64,000 nucleotides of DNA from Rhodococcus sp. OK302 (GCF_002245895.1 NZ_NPJZ01000001.1:3880501-3944500), one strand, 5' to 3'; shown: positions 40,850 to 52,594, counted from the stretch's first letter. Notes: generated by a model from the letters alone, not told the origin. Numbers and translations: made by a program.

Positions 40850-42469
40850 GTGAGGCAAGTAACACGTGGCGGACTCAGCCGTCGTGGACCTTCCCGAGCG
40901 TCGGCCCGCCTGGCACAGCTTGTAGTCGGTATCGGCATTGTCAGCGCACTGGTCGTCGGAACACCCGGCGTCGGTGCAGCAGTACCTCCGCCACCGCGCA
41001 ATCCCAGTGATTCCGAAATCGCTTCCGCAGATTCTCAGGTTTCGTCGAACGTCGGCACCGTCAGCGCACTGATCAACCAAGTTGCTGCAGCCAACGAACA
41101 GTTGACGTCGCTCGACAACGACGTTGCCATCAAACGCGAAGACGTCAACAAGACCCTTGTCGACCTGCAGAACGCACGAGGCGCCGCGGATACCGCGGCC
41201 CAAGCCGTCGGTGTCACCAAGCAAGCACTCAAGGACGCCGGGGCGCAGATCGCGGTAGCGCAGACCGATTTCGACAAATATGCCCGATCGAGTTACGTCA
41301 AGGGCACCAACACGGCATCGATCTCGTCGTTCCTCGATGCCAAGGGCCCGGGCGACGTCTTGGACCGCGCTCAGGTCCTCAAATTGCTCTCCAGTTCTCA
41401 GCGTGCCGTGCTCGACGGTTTGCAACGCGCACGGACCGAGCAGGCAAACAAGGATTCCGAGACCCGTCAGGCCAAGCAGCAAGCCGATGCTGCGGCTGAG
41501 GTTGCCGCAAATTTGAAGGCCTTGGCCGAGCAGGCAATCGAGATTGCCCGCAACGCACTTAATCAGCAGGTTGCGAAAAAGGCCGCCATCGAAGCAGATC
41601 GCAACTCTGCGCAAGCTCAGCTGGACGCCGCTCGCAATGCGGTTGCCGGTCTTCAAGGTCAGCGTCAGGCATACGCAACCTGGGATGAACAGCGTCGCGC
41701 CGAAGAAGCACATCAGGCTGCTCTCGAAGCGGCAGCGAAGGAAGCCGCCGCGCAAGCTGCTGCACGCGCTGCCGCCGATCAGGCAGCAAAGGACCGCGCT
41801 GCCGCTCTGGCCGCTGCTCAGCGTCCACACACCGCCGTCGAAGATCCGACGCCCACCGTCATCCCCGGCGACGATGACGAGGACACGTCGACTGACACAG
41901 ACACATCGACGGACGAGGACACCTCGACCGACGAGGACACTCCGGTCGCCACACCGAAGCCCACGACGCCGAAGCCCACCGCACCGAAGCCCACGCCGCC
42001 GACGACGACTCCGAAGCCCAAGCCGACGCCGCCCGCTGTCGGTGGCAGTTCTGCAATTGAATCGGTCATCGACCGGGGAATGTCGCAGCTCGGCATTCAG
42101 TACGCATGGGGCGGCGGCGACGAGAACGGGCCGACACGCGGAATCCGTGACGGCGGAGTAGCCGACAGTTACGGCGACTTCAACAAAATCGGGTTCGACT
42201 GCTCGGGTCTGATGATCTATGCCTTCGCGGGTGTCGGAATCTCCTTGCCGCACTACACCGGCTACCAGTACACCGCGGGTACCCAGGTTCCGGCGTCGGA
42301 GATGAAGCGCGGCGACATGATCTTCTATGGCCCCAACGCAAGTCAGCACGTGGCGCTCTATCTCGGCAACGGGCAGATGCTCGAAGCTCCGCAGTCCGGT
42401 TCCAGTGTCATGGTCTCGCCTGTCCGCTGGGGCGGTATGACGCCGTATGCCGTGCGATTGGTGTCTTGA
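40850..42469 (+). CDS. ripA: RipA-like NlpC/P60 peptidoglycan hydrolase
   Basis: 539 residues, GTG start. A Sec signal peptide with a basic N-region (ends near residue 44, VGA-AVP), a long N-terminal coiled coil (about 55-320, Ala/Gln/Glu-rich, with YVKGTNTASISSFLDAKGPGD in the middle), an acidic Asp/Thr linker followed by a PKPT-type proline linker (about 325-395) and a C-terminal NlpC/P60 domain. Catalytic Cys in FDCSGLMIYA and His in ASQHVALYLG. It cleaves the D-Glu-meso-DAP bond at the septum. The coiled coil may block the catalytic domain until processed. No ripB copy follows, unlike M. tuberculosis. Confidence 0.93.
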   Translation: MRQVTRGGLSRRGPSRASARLAQLVVGIGIVSALVVGTPGVGAAVPPPPRNPSDSEIASADSQVSSNVGTVSALINQVAAANEQLTSLDNDVAIKREDVNKTLVDLQNARGAADTAAQAVGVTKQALKDAGAQIAVAQTDFDKYARSSYVKGTNTASISSFLDAKGPGDVLDRAQVLKLLSSSQRAVLDGLQRARTEQANKDSETRQAKQQADAAAEVAANLKALAEQAIEIARNALNQQVAKKAAIEADRNSAQAQLDAARNAVAGLQGQRQAYATWDEQRRAEEAHQAALEAAAKEAAAQAAARAAADQAAKDRAAALAAAQRPHTAVEDPTPTVIPGDDDEDTSTDTDTSTDEDTSTDEDTPVATPKPTTPKPTAPKPTPPTTTPKPKPTPPAVGGSSAIESVIDRGMSQLGIQYAWGGGDENGPTRGIRDGGVADSYGDFNKIGFDCSGLMIYAFAGVGISLPHYTGYQYTAGTQVPASEMKRGDMIFYGPNASQHVALYLGNGQMLEAPQSGSSVMVSPVRWGGMTPYAVRLVS

Positions 42470-42622
42470 TCGCAACCAACAGCTGAGTCCTCGACGCCCC
42501 TGTTGTCTGGTTCGGTTGCCCGTGTCGACGTGGGGTTACGGCATCGCGGGCAACTACCTGGAATAGTTGGCATGGAACGCGTTACTGTCGGAACTTTTCT
42601 AGGTGAAAGCGATGGATTCTTG

Positions 42623-43804
42623 GTGACCTCACGTGAAGATTCGATCGGATCGGTCGACGTAGACAAAGCGAGTGGAACTACTGGCGGGGTAGCGCCGTCT
42701 CTCGCTGCCGACGTGCAGACTTTGGAACGAGCGATCTACGAGGTCAAACGTGTCATCGTCGGTCAGGATCGTCTGGTCGAGCGGATACTCGTCGGCCTGT
42801 TGGCCAAGGGACATGTGCTTCTCGAAGGTGTGCCCGGCGTGGCCAAGACGCTGGCCGTCGAAACCTTCGCGAAGGTGGTCGGTGGTTCTTTCTCCCGCGT
42901 GCAGTTCACTCCGGACCTCGTGCCTACCGACTTGATCGGTACGCGCATTTACCGTCAGGGACGCGAAGAGTTCGACACCGAACTCGGCCCCGTCGTCGCG
43001 AACTTCGTCCTTGCCGACGAAATTAACCGTGCGCCCGCCAAGGTGCAGTCGGCTTTGCTCGAGGTCATGGCTGAGCGTCACGTCTCCATCGGCGGCAAGC
43101 GTTACCACATGCCGGACCCGTTCCTGGTGATGGCAACGCAGAACCCCATCGAGAACGAGGGCGTCTACCCGCTTCCCGAAGCGCAGCGTGACCGCTTCCT
43201 GTTCAAGATCCTGGTCGATTACCCGACGGTCGAAGAAGAACGCGAAATCGTCTATCGCATGGGCGTCGCAGCACCGGAGCCGCACCAGATCCTCGGGCCC
43301 GAAGAGTTGGTTCGACTCCAACGCGTCGCAAGTAGCGTTTTTGTCCATCACGCGTTGGTCGACTACGTGGTTCGTGTCATCGCGGCCACCCGTACGCCGC
43401 GCGAGTTCGGTTTGGACGACGTCGCCGGTTGGATCGCGTACGGAGCATCGCCGCGTGCGACGCTCGGCATCATTGCCGCCTCACGTGCCCTCGCATTTGT
43501 TCGGGGCCGCGATTACGTTGTGCCTCAGGACGTCGTCGAGGTCATCCCGGACGTTTTGCGTCACCGTCTCGTGTTGTCCTACGACGCTTTGGCTGACGAA
43601 GTCACTCCCGACGCCGTCATTGCGCGGGTATTGCAGACTGTCGGCTTGCCGCAGATCGCTGCACGTCCGGTACCGACGGTCACCGGACCGCCGCAGGCCC
43701 AACAGGTCGCGCCTGCACCGCAATTCACTCCGCCGGGCAGCGTCAACGGTCAAGGGAACGGCGCACCGGTCATGAGTCCTGATCCGATGAGTCGCCCGCA
43801 GTGA
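42623..43804 (+). CDS. moxR1: MoxR-type AAA+ ATPase
   Basis: 393 residues. AAA+ motifs: Walker A GVPGVAKT, Walker B LADEINRAP, sensor 1 MATQNPIENEG, and arginine-finger region LPEAQRDRFLF. MoxR ATPases act as chaperones with VWA-domain partners; here a DUF58 and a VWA gene follow with four-base overlaps. Start is uncertain: the frame is open to 42503, ATG 42572 is possible, and GTG 42623 (TSREDSIGS) aligns best with mycobacterial MoxR1. A Pro/Gln-rich tail of about 40 residues ends the protein. Position equals Rv1479. Confidence 0.93.
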   Translation: MTSREDSIGSVDVDKASGTTGGVAPSLAADVQTLERAIYEVKRVIVGQDRLVERILVGLLAKGHVLLEGVPGVAKTLAVETFAKVVGGSFSRVQFTPDLVPTDLIGTRIYRQGREEFDTELGPVVANFVLADEINRAPAKVQSALLEVMAERHVSIGGKRYHMPDPFLVMATQNPIENEGVYPLPEAQRDRFLFKILVDYPTVEEEREIVYRMGVAAPEPHQILGPEELVRLQRVASSVFVHHALVDYVVRVIAATRTPREFGLDDVAGWIAYGASPRATLGIIAASRALAFVRGRDYVVPQDVVEVIPDVLRHRLVLSYDALADEVTPDAVIARVLQTVGLPQIAARPVPTVTGPPQAQQVAPAPQFTPPGSVNGQGNGAPVMSPDPMSRPQ

Positions 43805-44771
43805 CCGAAAGTCACCTTCCCGGACATGCCGGCGCACCGCCGTCGTTCGAGTCCGGTGAACTTCGTGATCCACGATTGACCGCGGCTTTGCGGACGCTCG
43901 AGTTGACGGTTCGCCGACGCCTCGACGGCGTACTGCACGGCGATCATCTCGGGCTCATCCCGGGGCCTGGCTCCGAACCAGGTGAGGCTCGCGAGTATCA
44001 GCCCGGTGACGATGTGCGGCAAATGGATTGGTCGGTCACGGCTCGTACGACGCACCCGCATGTGCGGCAGTCGGTGGCGGACCGGGAACTCGAGACGTGG
44101 CTGGTGATCGACTTGTCCGCGAGTCTCGATTTCGGTACTGCGGGCTGTGAGAAGCGTGATCTGGTTGTTGCTGCCGCTGCCGCGGTGACCCACCTGACGA
44201 GTTCGGGTGGCAATCGCGTCGGCGCAATCATTTCGACGGGTGAGCAGATGACGCGCATTCCGGCTCGTGGTGGTCGTGTTCATGCTCAGGCGATGCTTCG
44301 CAAGATCGCCACGACGCCGCACGCTCCGGACGGGGTGCGCGGAGATCTTGTGGGCGCTATCGAGGCCTTGCGTCGCCCGCAGCGTCGTCGCGGGTTGGCT
44401 GTGGTGATCAGCGACTTCCTCGGACCCACCGATTGGGAACGACCGTTGCGTGCAATCTCCGGTCGCCACGACGTGCTCGGCGTCGAGGTTGTTGATCCGC
44501 GCGATCTCGAATTGCCCGACGTCGGTGATGTGGTTCTGCACGATCCGGAGTCCGGTCGGACACGCGAGTTTTCGACTACTCCGCAGTTGCGTGCAGATTT
44601 TGCGCGCGTGGCGGCGGAGCATCGCGTCGAGGTTCAGCAGGCATTGCGCCGGTGTGGGGCACCGCTGATGTCGCTGCATACCGATCGTGACTGGATCGCC
44701 GACGTTGTTCGATTCATCTCGGCTCGCCGCCACACGTATGGTGCCGGCGCCGGATCTGGGGGAGTTCGTTC

Positions 44772-44775
<4 letters not shown>
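43801..44775 (+). CDS. DUF58 domain protein
   Basis: 324 residues, GTG start overlapping the moxR stop (GTGA). Contains the DUF58 signature [22 protein letters not shown] near residue 65 (parts: [15 protein letters not shown], then THPHVRQ) followed by a VWA-like fold with [14 protein letters not shown] (modified MIDAS, D-x-S-x-S as DLSAS). Substrate-side partner of MoxR in many bacteria, thought to link the ATPase to envelope maturation. Coupled on both sides by four-base overlaps. Position equals Rv1480. Confidence 0.92.
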
Positions 44776-46572
<1,797 letters not shown>

Positions 46573-46625
46573 CTCCGTCTTCACACTTCCATTCTTCGTT
46601 TCGTCTCACATCAGGAGGACAACTC

Positions 46626-47423
46626 ATGGGCGGTTTGCTCGAGGGTAAGACCATTCTTGTCACCGGCATCATTACCGATGCGTCTATTGCGTTCCACGTG
46701 GCCAAGGTCGCGCAGGAGCAGGGCGCCAAGGTGCTGATCACGGGATTCGATCGTCTGCGCCTGATCGACCGCATCGCTCAGCGTCTGCCGCAGCCGGTGC
46801 CGCCCGCCATCTCTCTCGACGTTCAGAACCCCGAGGATCTCGCCACCCTGGCTGATCGCGTCCGCGAGTTGGCACCCGAGGGTATCGACGGCGTCGTCCA
46901 TTCCATCGGATTTGCACCCCGTTCGTGCCTGGGCAGTCCGTTCATGGATGCACCGTGGTCCGATGTGGCTGTCGCACTGGAGGTTTCCGCCTACTCGTAC
47001 AGTGCATTGGCCAAGGCCCTGATGCCGGTGCTCAATGACAACGGGTCCATCGTCGGCATGGATTTCGATCCGGCACGCGCGATGCCGTTCTACAACTGGA
47101 TGGGCGTCTCCAAGGCCACTCTCGAGGCTGTCAACCGGTATGTCGCCAAGGAGGTCGGTGTGCGAGGCATTCGCTCCAACCTGGTGTCTTCCGGCCCGAT
47201 CAAGACGCTCGCAGCCAAGGCTATTGCCGGCGACAGCACCGGCCCGGGCGCCGAGCTCGACAAGCTGAACACCGCATGGGACGGCGCTGCACCGATCGGT
47301 TGGGATGTCGACGACCGCGAGCCCGTCGCCAAGACCGTGTGCACCGTTCTCTCGGATTGGCTGCCTGGCACCACCGCGTCGATCATCTACGTCGACGGTG
47401 GCTTCCACGCGATGGTTGGCTGA
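46626..47423 (+). CDS. inhA: Enoyl-ACP reductase InhA
   Basis: NADH-dependent enoyl-ACP reductase of FAS-II, target of isoniazid and ethionamide in mycobacteria. 265 residues. Cofactor loop [24 protein letters not shown] (Ser equivalent to Ser94 retained), catalytic Tyr and Lys in [22 protein letters not shown], and the end [24 protein letters not shown] precedes the ATG. The substrate-binding loop ([16 protein letters not shown]) differs in length and composition from the M. tuberculosis loop, consistent with shorter rhodococcal mycolates; that link is inference. Confidence 0.96.
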   Translation: MGGLLEGKTILVTGIITDASIAFHVAKVAQEQGAKVLITGFDRLRLIDRIAQRLPQPVPPAISLDVQNPEDLATLADRVRELAPEGIDGVVHSIGFAPRSCLGSPFMDAPWSDVAVALEVSAYSYSALAKALMPVLNDNGSIVGMDFDPARAMPFYNWMGVSKATLEAVNRYVAKEVGVRGIRSNLVSSGPIKTLAAKAIAGDSTGPGAELDKLNTAWDGAAPIGWDVDDREPVAKTVCTVLSDWLPGTTASIIYVDGGFHAMVG

Positions 47424-47440
47424 TACACGCAGGTCTTATC

Positions 47441-47485
47441 GGTTCGTCTTCACCAGGAGGTTCCGCCTCCCGGTGAAGACGAACC
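47441..47485. terminator. Terminator after inhA
   Basis: GGTTCGTCTTCACC (47441-47454) pairs with 47472-47485, and inside it GGAGG pairs with CCTCC around a TTCCG loop. It can also serve the convergent AhpD-like gene ending at 47509. Confidence 0.85.
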
Positions 47486-47508
47486 TGCCGCGTGATGTGG
47501 ATCCTGGA

Positions 47509-47982
47509 CTACAGAGCGGGCAGTGTCTGATGCGTCGAGATTGCCAGCCTGTTCCAGACGTTGATTGCTGAGACTGCCATCAACAGGCGGACTACCTGAC
47601 TGTCGGTGTACGACGCCTTCACACGTGCCCAGACCTCATCCGACACTCCGCCTTGCCCGATCAGCGTCATTTGTTCGGTGAATTCCAGGACGGCTTGCTC
47701 CGGCTCACTGAACCACGAGGTCGCCTCCCGCCAAGCTGATACGACGTCCAGTCGACGTTGGTCTTCGCCGTCTTTTCGGGCCTCGGTGGTGTGCATGTCC
47801 AAGCAGTAGGCGCAGCCGTTGAGTTGTGAGGCGCGGATCTTGAGCAGATGGATGGTTTTGGGTTCGAGGTCGCCCGAGTGGACGTATTTTTCGATGGCCA
47901 GCATGCCCTTGTAGGCGTCGGGGTCGACCTCTTGGATGGATAGTCGCTGGGTCGTCTGTGACTGGTTATCAGTGATGCTCAT
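47509..47982 (-). CDS. Carboxymuconolactone decarboxylase / AhpD-like protein
   Basis: 157 residues. The AhpD core with redox motif [15 protein letters not shown] (CxxC and the following His) and the helix [15 protein letters not shown]. Such proteins act as alkylhydroperoxidase-type thiol reductases or are uncharacterised decarboxylase-like folds. Ends [16 protein letters not shown]. Divergent from hemH with 84 bases between starts; not part of the mycobacterial backbone at this spot, so an insertion. Confidence 0.88.
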   Translation of the reverse strand: MSITDNQSQTTQRLSIQEVDPDAYKGMLAIEKYVHSGDLEPKTIHLLKIRASQLNGCAYCLDMHTTEARKDGEDQRRLDVVSAWREATSWFSEPEQAVLEFTEQMTLIGQGGVSDEVWARVKASYTDSQVVRLLMAVSAINVWNRLAISTHQTLPAL

Positions 47983-48066
47983 GGGTTCCTCCTCGTGGCT
48001 GTTCAGTCGCCATGGCTCGAGTACCCGGATTTCTCCCCGATAACGGCATCACGCAAGATTGAACGT

Positions 48067-49134
48067 ATGACCGCCAGTGTGGACACCTCGTTCGATGCCC
48101 TTCTCGTGTTGTCGTTCGGCGGTCCCGAAAAACCCGAAGACGTCAGGCCCTTCCTCGAAAATGTCACGCGGGGAAGGGGAGTACCTCCGGAGCGTCTCGA
48201 CGCAGTTGTTGAGCACTACATGCATTTCGGTGGCGTCTCGCCCATCAACGCACTCAACCGAGACCTGATCGCACGCGTCGAATCGGAACTGGCCAGTGCA
48301 GGGCTGGAATTGCCGATTTACTTCGGAAATCGCAATTGGCATCCCCTGGTCGAGGACACCGTCGCAAAAATGCGTGACGACGGAATTCGCAACGCAGCGG
48401 TGTTTGCGACGTCGGCGTGGGGCGGTTACTCCGGTTGCCGTCAGTATCACGAGGATATTTCTCGAGCTCGGATTGCTGTCGGCGCGGGCGCACCCACGCT
48501 CACGAAACTTCGCCAGTATTACGACCATCCGCTGGTCATCGGCGCTTTTGCCGACGGAGTGCGCGACGCACGAGCATCCTTGCCGGAAGCTACGCGCGAT
48601 GGCGCTCGCTTGGTGTTCACCGCACATTCGGTGCCGATCGCTGCCGACAAGAATGCCGGACCGCCGGAACTCGGCGGCAACCTGTACAGCCGTCAAGTCG
48701 CGGAGGCTGCACGACTCGTCGCGCAGGCAGTTGGCGTCGACGATTTTGATCTGGTGTGGCAGTCGCGATCAGGACCGCCGCAGGTACCGTGGCTCGATCC
48801 CGACATCTGCGATCACCTGGAAGTGTTGTCCACCAAGGACGTTCGCGCCGTCATCGTCTGTCCGGTCGGATTTGTGTCCGACCACCTCGAAGTGGTGTGG
48901 GATCTCGATACCGAGGCCAAAGACAAAGCGGCAGAACTAGGTCTGGACTTCGTGCGCGCCGCGACACCCGGCCGAGATCAACGTTTTGCCCAGTTGGTGC
49001 CGACGCTTATCGCGGAACTGATGAACGGTGAAAGGCCTCTGCGGCTGGGGAACGAGCCGTTGCTGGGCGGAACCGCCAACGGTGTTTCCTGCGCAATCAA
49101 CTGCTGCGCAGCAGTGCAGAGGCCTTCTCGTTAA
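48067..49134 (+). CDS. hemH: Ferrochelatase (coproporphyrin type, CpfC)
   Basis: Inserts Fe2+ into (copro)porphyrin. 355 residues starting [33 protein letters not shown]. Metal/substrate residues in [10 protein letters not shown] and [11 protein letters not shown]; actinobacterial-type cysteines in [12 protein letters not shown] and at the C-terminus ([11 protein letters not shown]), consistent with the 2Fe-2S cluster seen in actinobacterial ferrochelatases. Gram-positive actinobacteria use the coproporphyrin-dependent route, so cpfC is the more exact name. The longer frame from 47995 is rejected. Follows inhA as in Rv1485, with one gene inserted. Confidence 0.95.
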   Translation: MTASVDTSFDALLVLSFGGPEKPEDVRPFLENVTRGRGVPPERLDAVVEHYMHFGGVSPINALNRDLIARVESELASAGLELPIYFGNRNWHPLVEDTVAKMRDDGIRNAAVFATSAWGGYSGCRQYHEDISRARIAVGAGAPTLTKLRQYYDHPLVIGAFADGVRDARASLPEATRDGARLVFTAHSVPIAADKNAGPPELGGNLYSRQVAEAARLVAQAVGVDDFDLVWQSRSGPPQVPWLDPDICDHLEVLSTKDVRAVIVCPVGFVSDHLEVVWDLDTEAKDKAAELGLDFVRAATPGRDQRFAQLVPTLIAELMNGERPLRLGNEPLLGGTANGVSCAINCCAAVQRPSR

Positions 49135-49739
49135 GCGTTGGGCTGCTTGAGCTTTCCGCACGGACCGGGCACTGTCGAGGTGCTGCGTGAAGTGAGGAGA
49201 GTCCTGACGATCTCCTGATCTTCGGCGCTCAGTGACTTGTCGATGTAGTTGAGGTGCGGGGCTCCCAGTTCGCGGACACGGCCCGCGAGGGTAGCGACAA
49301 ACGACACTCGCTCTTCGTCGGCGCTGTTCGCTTCGTGGATCTGGAGGACGGAGACGGGGAACTTGCGCAGCGTGACGGGAAGGAAACGTGCGGCCAGAAC
49401 ATGGTCGACGTTGAATCCGGCCCAGACGCCCTGGTTGGCTTCGACGCATTCGATGTCGGAGTGAGCAGCGCTCTCACCGATGTACTTACGCGGCGGGACC
49501 AACTTCTTGGGTGCGTGTTCCGAAGCGCCCTGTTGCAGGACGGGGTAGTCGCCGTCGCTGTAGAGCCACGGCTGGCCTGCCATCGACAGGAGGCGACGAG
49601 CGTCGAGGTCCGGGAGGTAGCGGGATTTGAGAAGGAAACCCACGCTGTCTACCGAGATGCCCAAGAATTCGGCAGCCTTCTGTCGGCTCATCGCGTATGT
49701 TGCCGGGACGGCTGGGTCGATCTGGATCAGGTTGACCAT
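49131..49739 (-). CDS. Hypothetical protein with N-terminal helix-turn-helix
   Basis: 202 residues. The segment [28 protein letters not shown] (parts: [16 protein letters not shown] and [11 protein letters not shown]) looks like an excisionase-type DNA-binding helix-turn-helix. The rest is a soluble domain ([51 protein letters not shown]) that I do not recognise. Its stop overlaps the hemH stop region by four bases, convergent. Possibly a transcription regulator or plasmid/phage-derived factor; no partner is evident. Confidence 0.65.
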   Translation of the reverse strand: MVNLIQIDPAVPATYAMSRQKAAEFLGISVDSVGFLLKSRYLPDLDARRLLSMAGQPWLYSDGDYPVLQQGASEHAPKKLVPPRKYIGESAAHSDIECVEANQGVWAGFNVDHVLAARFLPVTLRKFPVSVLQIHEANSADEERVSFVATLAGRVRELGAPHLNYIDKSLSAEDQEIVRTLLTSRSTSTVPGPCGKLKQPNA

Positions 49740-49847
49740 GCGAACTCCTGTAAGTGTTCAGTTATTGCGGTGTGTTGGTACAGCTGACATCACTAGTCGC
49801 CGATTATCAACCTCTAGCTAATTTTCGGCCTCTAGGTGAGTTTGATG

Positions 49848-50645
49848 TCACCCTGCACGTTCGCGTCGGTAGGTCGCCGGCGGTGTTCCGACGACGTGGG
49901 TGAAGGCGCGTGTCAGATGAGCCTGGTCGCTGAAGCCGAGTGAGTAGGCAAGCTCAGACCAATCGACCCGGTCACCGGAATGGGCGACACCGGCCACGTC
50001 GAGGATACGGAACCGTTGAATAACCCATTTTGGCCCGACGCCGACGTAGTCGGTGAACAACCGCTGCAGGGTACGGAGACTGTAGCCGGCATGAGTCGCG
50101 AGTTGGTCGGCTCGGACTATGGTGTGGTTGTTGTGGGCCTCGGTAACCAGGGCGTTCACCTCGCGACTCTTGGGATCCGGAACTGGATTTGTTCGCAGGA
50201 GATACCGCTCGAAGGTGTCGATCATCTCGGCGCTGTCTGTGCCCGTGAGAATCCTTGCGGCAGAGGGGCGATCGTCGTCGCCGAGTAACGTGCGTCCGGG
50301 CTGGACCGTTCCAGAAATCGCACCGACGCTCCCACCGAGGAACGGCCGGAACCCTCCGGGGTGGAAGGCCGCGCCCAACACGTGTCCACTTCCGGTGAGT
50401 GTTCGGTAAAACGGTTTCCGCGAGACCCCGTGTACCAGCAGTTGTCCGTCTTCGGCAGCGATATGAACCCGTGGTTGAGGAACTACTTGTTGCCGATGTG
50501 GCTCCGTTACCGCCCACCGCACAAGCCAGTGGTAATCCACGAATTCAGCCAACTCGCGTCGAGGTGCGATCCGTTCGACCTGGAATGCTTCGGCACCCGG
50601 TGTTGGGTGGACTATCGCCTCGGGGTGTCCTGACACAGGGGGCAT
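49848..50645 (-). CDS. AraC-family transcriptional regulator
   Basis: 265 residues. An N-terminal DUF6597/sensor-like domain (LAEFVDYHWLVRWAVTEPHRQQVVPQPRVHIA in parts) with GAAFHPGGFRPFLGGSV, then the double helix-turn-helix of AraC proteins: HTIVRADQLATHAGYSLRTLQRLFTDYVGVGPKW and DWSELAYSLGFSDQAHLTRAFTHVVGTPPATYRR (both in pieces). ATG 50645 preferred. Divergent from a DUF3224 gene 66 bases away, its probable target. Confidence 0.9.
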   Translation of the reverse strand: MPPVSGHPEAIVHPTPGAEAFQVERIAPRRELAEFVDYHWLVRWAVTEPHRQQVVPQPRVHIAAEDGQLLVHGVSRKPFYRTLTGSGHVLGAAFHPGGFRPFLGGSVGAISGTVQPGRTLLGDDDRPSAARILTGTDSAEMIDTFERYLLRTNPVPDPKSREVNALVTEAHNNHTIVRADQLATHAGYSLRTLQRLFTDYVGVGPKWVIQRFRILDVAGVAHSGDRVDWSELAYSLGFSDQAHLTRAFTHVVGTPPATYRRERAG

Positions 50646-50711
50646 TCGTCCAGAATACGTGTCGCATTTGTTCAAGAAACCGTGTCTGTCAGGCACTTAG
50701 AGTCTCTAGAC

Positions 50712-51161
50712 ATGAACTTCTCACAGAGCGCGCAAGCCAAGTTTTCCATCGCGTCGTGGTCTGAATCCCTGGTCACGGACATCGACGGCACCGGGACGAC
50801 TGCCGGCGGCGCTTATTATCCACAGCGCGGTGTTACCCAAGCCGCAGTGAGCTATTCGTACACCGGAGACCTCGAAGGGACCAGCACATTGGTGTATCTG
50901 ATTGCCTACAAGGCTGATGCTGCTCCCGTTCTCGGACTCGAGCGCTTCGAGGGTTCGATCGGTGGACATGAGGGAACGTGCGTGTTTCAGCACATCGGTA
51001 GTCAAGATCAAGGAGCGGTGTCGGCGCGGGTAGAGGTGGTGCCGGGTCTGGGAACCGGGGGATTGGTCGACCTACGCGGCGTTGCTGACTTGTCTATCGC
51101 CGGACACAGTGACGGTGGCTATCAGTTCGTTCTGTCCTACGAAATCGGGCGTACGGAGTAA
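50712..51161 (+). CDS. DUF3224 family protein
   Basis: 149 residues, beta-barrel-like: FSIASWSESLVTDIDGTG, QAAVSYSYTGDLEGTSTLVYLIAYK, GSIGGHEGTCVFQHIG and YQFVLSYEIG. This pattern is the DUF3224 (allene-oxide-cyclase-barrel-like) family of small actinobacterial proteins with no assigned reaction. No signal peptide. Divergent from the AraC gene, so likely under its control. Confidence 0.8.
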   Translation: MNFSQSAQAKFSIASWSESLVTDIDGTGTTAGGAYYPQRGVTQAAVSYSYTGDLEGTSTLVYLIAYKADAAPVLGLERFEGSIGGHEGTCVFQHIGSQDQGAVSARVEVVPGLGTGGLVDLRGVADLSIAGHSDGGYQFVLSYEIGRTE

Positions 51162-51231
51162 CCGATCTGTCGCAGTTTCAACGTCCGTCAATGTGGATAC
51201 CACCTGGTCGCTTTGTGGCACTGTGTGCGCT

Positions 51232-51645
51232 ATGCAACTTTTTGCGATCATCATCATCGTCATGGTTTTCGGCGTCGCAGTTCGGTCCCGCGACCAGGTG
51301 GTGAAACGATGCGCGGGTTTGGCCGGAACCGCGATGCTGCTGGCCTACGGCGCGCTCTCTGTTGCTCAGTATCGATGGATTAACTCGCATGGGTGTCGCG
51401 AGATTTTTCCGGAACAGTTCGGGTACCGGGCACCTAACTGGGAACAGGCGATCGGTTCAGTTGAAGATGCACAGACTTGGTGGCCGATCGGCAATGAATG
51501 TAGCGGAACAGATGTCGATACCGGAGATTTCGTGGTCATACAGAACGATTGGGGCGTGAGCACCCTGATTTATGCCGCGATCGGAGTTGCGGTGCTCGCG
51601 CTGATCATGACGGTGATACGCGTGGTGAGGACGTCACGGGTCTGA
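51232..51645 (+). CDS. Small membrane protein of unknown function
   Basis: 137 residues from ATG 51232. Three hydrophobic segments: MQLFAIIIIVMVFGVAV at the start, GLAGTAMLLAYGALSVAQYRW, and STLIYAAIGVAVLALIMTVI at the end. Between the second and third is an extracytoplasmic loop of about 55 residues with two Cys (SHGCREIF, GNECSGTD) that may be disulfide bonded. The upstream frame to 51082 is not used. No family recognised. It stops six bases before the convergent metallopeptidase gene. Confidence 0.6.
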   Translation: MQLFAIIIIVMVFGVAVRSRDQVVKRCAGLAGTAMLLAYGALSVAQYRWINSHGCREIFPEQFGYRAPNWEQAIGSVEDAQTWWPIGNECSGTDVDTGDFVVIQNDWGVSTLIYAAIGVAVLALIMTVIRVVRTSRV

Positions 51646-51651
51646 CCGCGC

Positions 51652-51993
51652 TTACCAGCCTAGCTCCCGCAGACGCGGATCCCCGATCCCGAAGTGGTGG
51701 CCGATTTCGTGGATCACCGTGCGTCGTACCTGCTCGATGACATCGTCCTCGGTGTTGCAGATCGAACAGATTGAACGACGGTAGATCGTGATGCGATCCG
51801 GAAGTACACCCGCGTACGTCGTTGTTCGCTTGGTGAGGGGAATGCCTTGGTAGAGGCCGAGCAAATTGGGGGGTCCCCCCTCGAGTTGGACGGTGACAGC
51901 AACGTTGGCCATTTCGCGGCCTAATTTCGGCGGCAAACCATCTAAGGCTCGCTTGACCATCTCCTCGAACTGCGCGTCTTCCACTTCGATCAT
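51652..51993 (-). CDS. Zincin-like metallopeptidase family protein
   Basis: 113 residues, the short actinobacterial form of the zincin-like family (Pfam Zincin_1). Zinc site HEIGHHFGIGD (HExxH plus a downstream acidic residue) near the C-terminus, and N-terminal EMVKRALDGLPPKLGREMANVAV typical of the family. LYRRSICSIC-like Cys pair (SICSICNTEDD) in the middle. ATG 51993. Cytosolic; the substrate is unknown. Confidence 0.85.
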   Translation of the reverse strand: MIEVEDAQFEEMVKRALDGLPPKLGREMANVAVTVQLEGGPPNLLGLYQGIPLTKRTTTYAGVLPDRITIYRRSICSICNTEDDVIEQVRRTVIHEIGHHFGIGDPRLRELGW

Positions 51994-52069
51994 CAGCCCA
52001 TTGTGCGGGTGCCAGGCGTTACGGGTGTGTCCATCCGGAAACAGTGCAGCGTGCGGCTAAGTTATTGGA

Positions 52070-52561
52070 GTGGCCGACGATCTGTACCAGCGTTACGAAT
52101 TCACTTTCATCATTCCCTTGCTGACCCTCTCGCAGGAGCAGATGCTCGCAAACACCTTGGGCGGCAGGGTAGAAGAGCGCAAAGGCCTTCAACTGTTGAC
52201 CCTCACCGCAGAAGGCATGCGGGCTGCTACCACCGCGATCACTCTCGTCGACCAACTCGTCGGCGAAGGCGTAAGGCCGGAGCGGACCCATCCGGACCTC
52301 GTCTCGAGGCAGGACATCGCCGATCGCGCCGGAGTAACGAGGCAAGCAGTGGGGCAGTGGGTGCGCGGAGTAAGACAGGCGTCGACGCCCTTCCCCGTTC
52401 CCTACAACTCCGTGGCCGGAGGTATCTGGTTCTGGGGCGATGTTCTGGCGTGGCTGCGGCCCCAGGGATACGGGCAGGACACGGGCCTGCGCTACCCGAC
52501 GTTGGACGAGCACATCCGAATCGACCGGCATATCGCGATCAATCACAAGCCGACCGGATAG
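52070..52561 (+). CDS. Putative DNA-binding protein with helix-turn-helix
   Basis: 163 residues, GTG start. An N-terminal alpha/beta part (YEFTFIIPLLTLSQEQMLANTLGG) and a central helix-turn-helix SRQDIADRAGVTRQAVGQWVRG, followed by a Trp-rich end (GGIWFWGDVLAWLRPQGYG) like the helix-turn-helix proteins that read a DNA site next to a small toxin or enzyme. TAAGTT (52058-52063) six bases before the GTG would give a leaderless transcript. Function not known. Confidence 0.65.
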   Translation: MADDLYQRYEFTFIIPLLTLSQEQMLANTLGGRVEERKGLQLLTLTAEGMRAATTAITLVDQLVGEGVRPERTHPDLVSRQDIADRAGVTRQAVGQWVRGVRQASTPFPVPYNSVAGGIWFWGDVLAWLRPQGYGQDTGLRYPTLDEHIRIDRHIAINHKPTG

Positions 52562-52594
52562 CTGCTCTACGTAGCCCGGAGTCGCGCCTGACGC

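Noticed and set aside
40844-42475. A 543-codon frame antisense to ripA
   Set aside because: Low-complexity Cys/Arg/Gly-rich translation mirroring the Ala/Gln coiled coil; no ribosome site.
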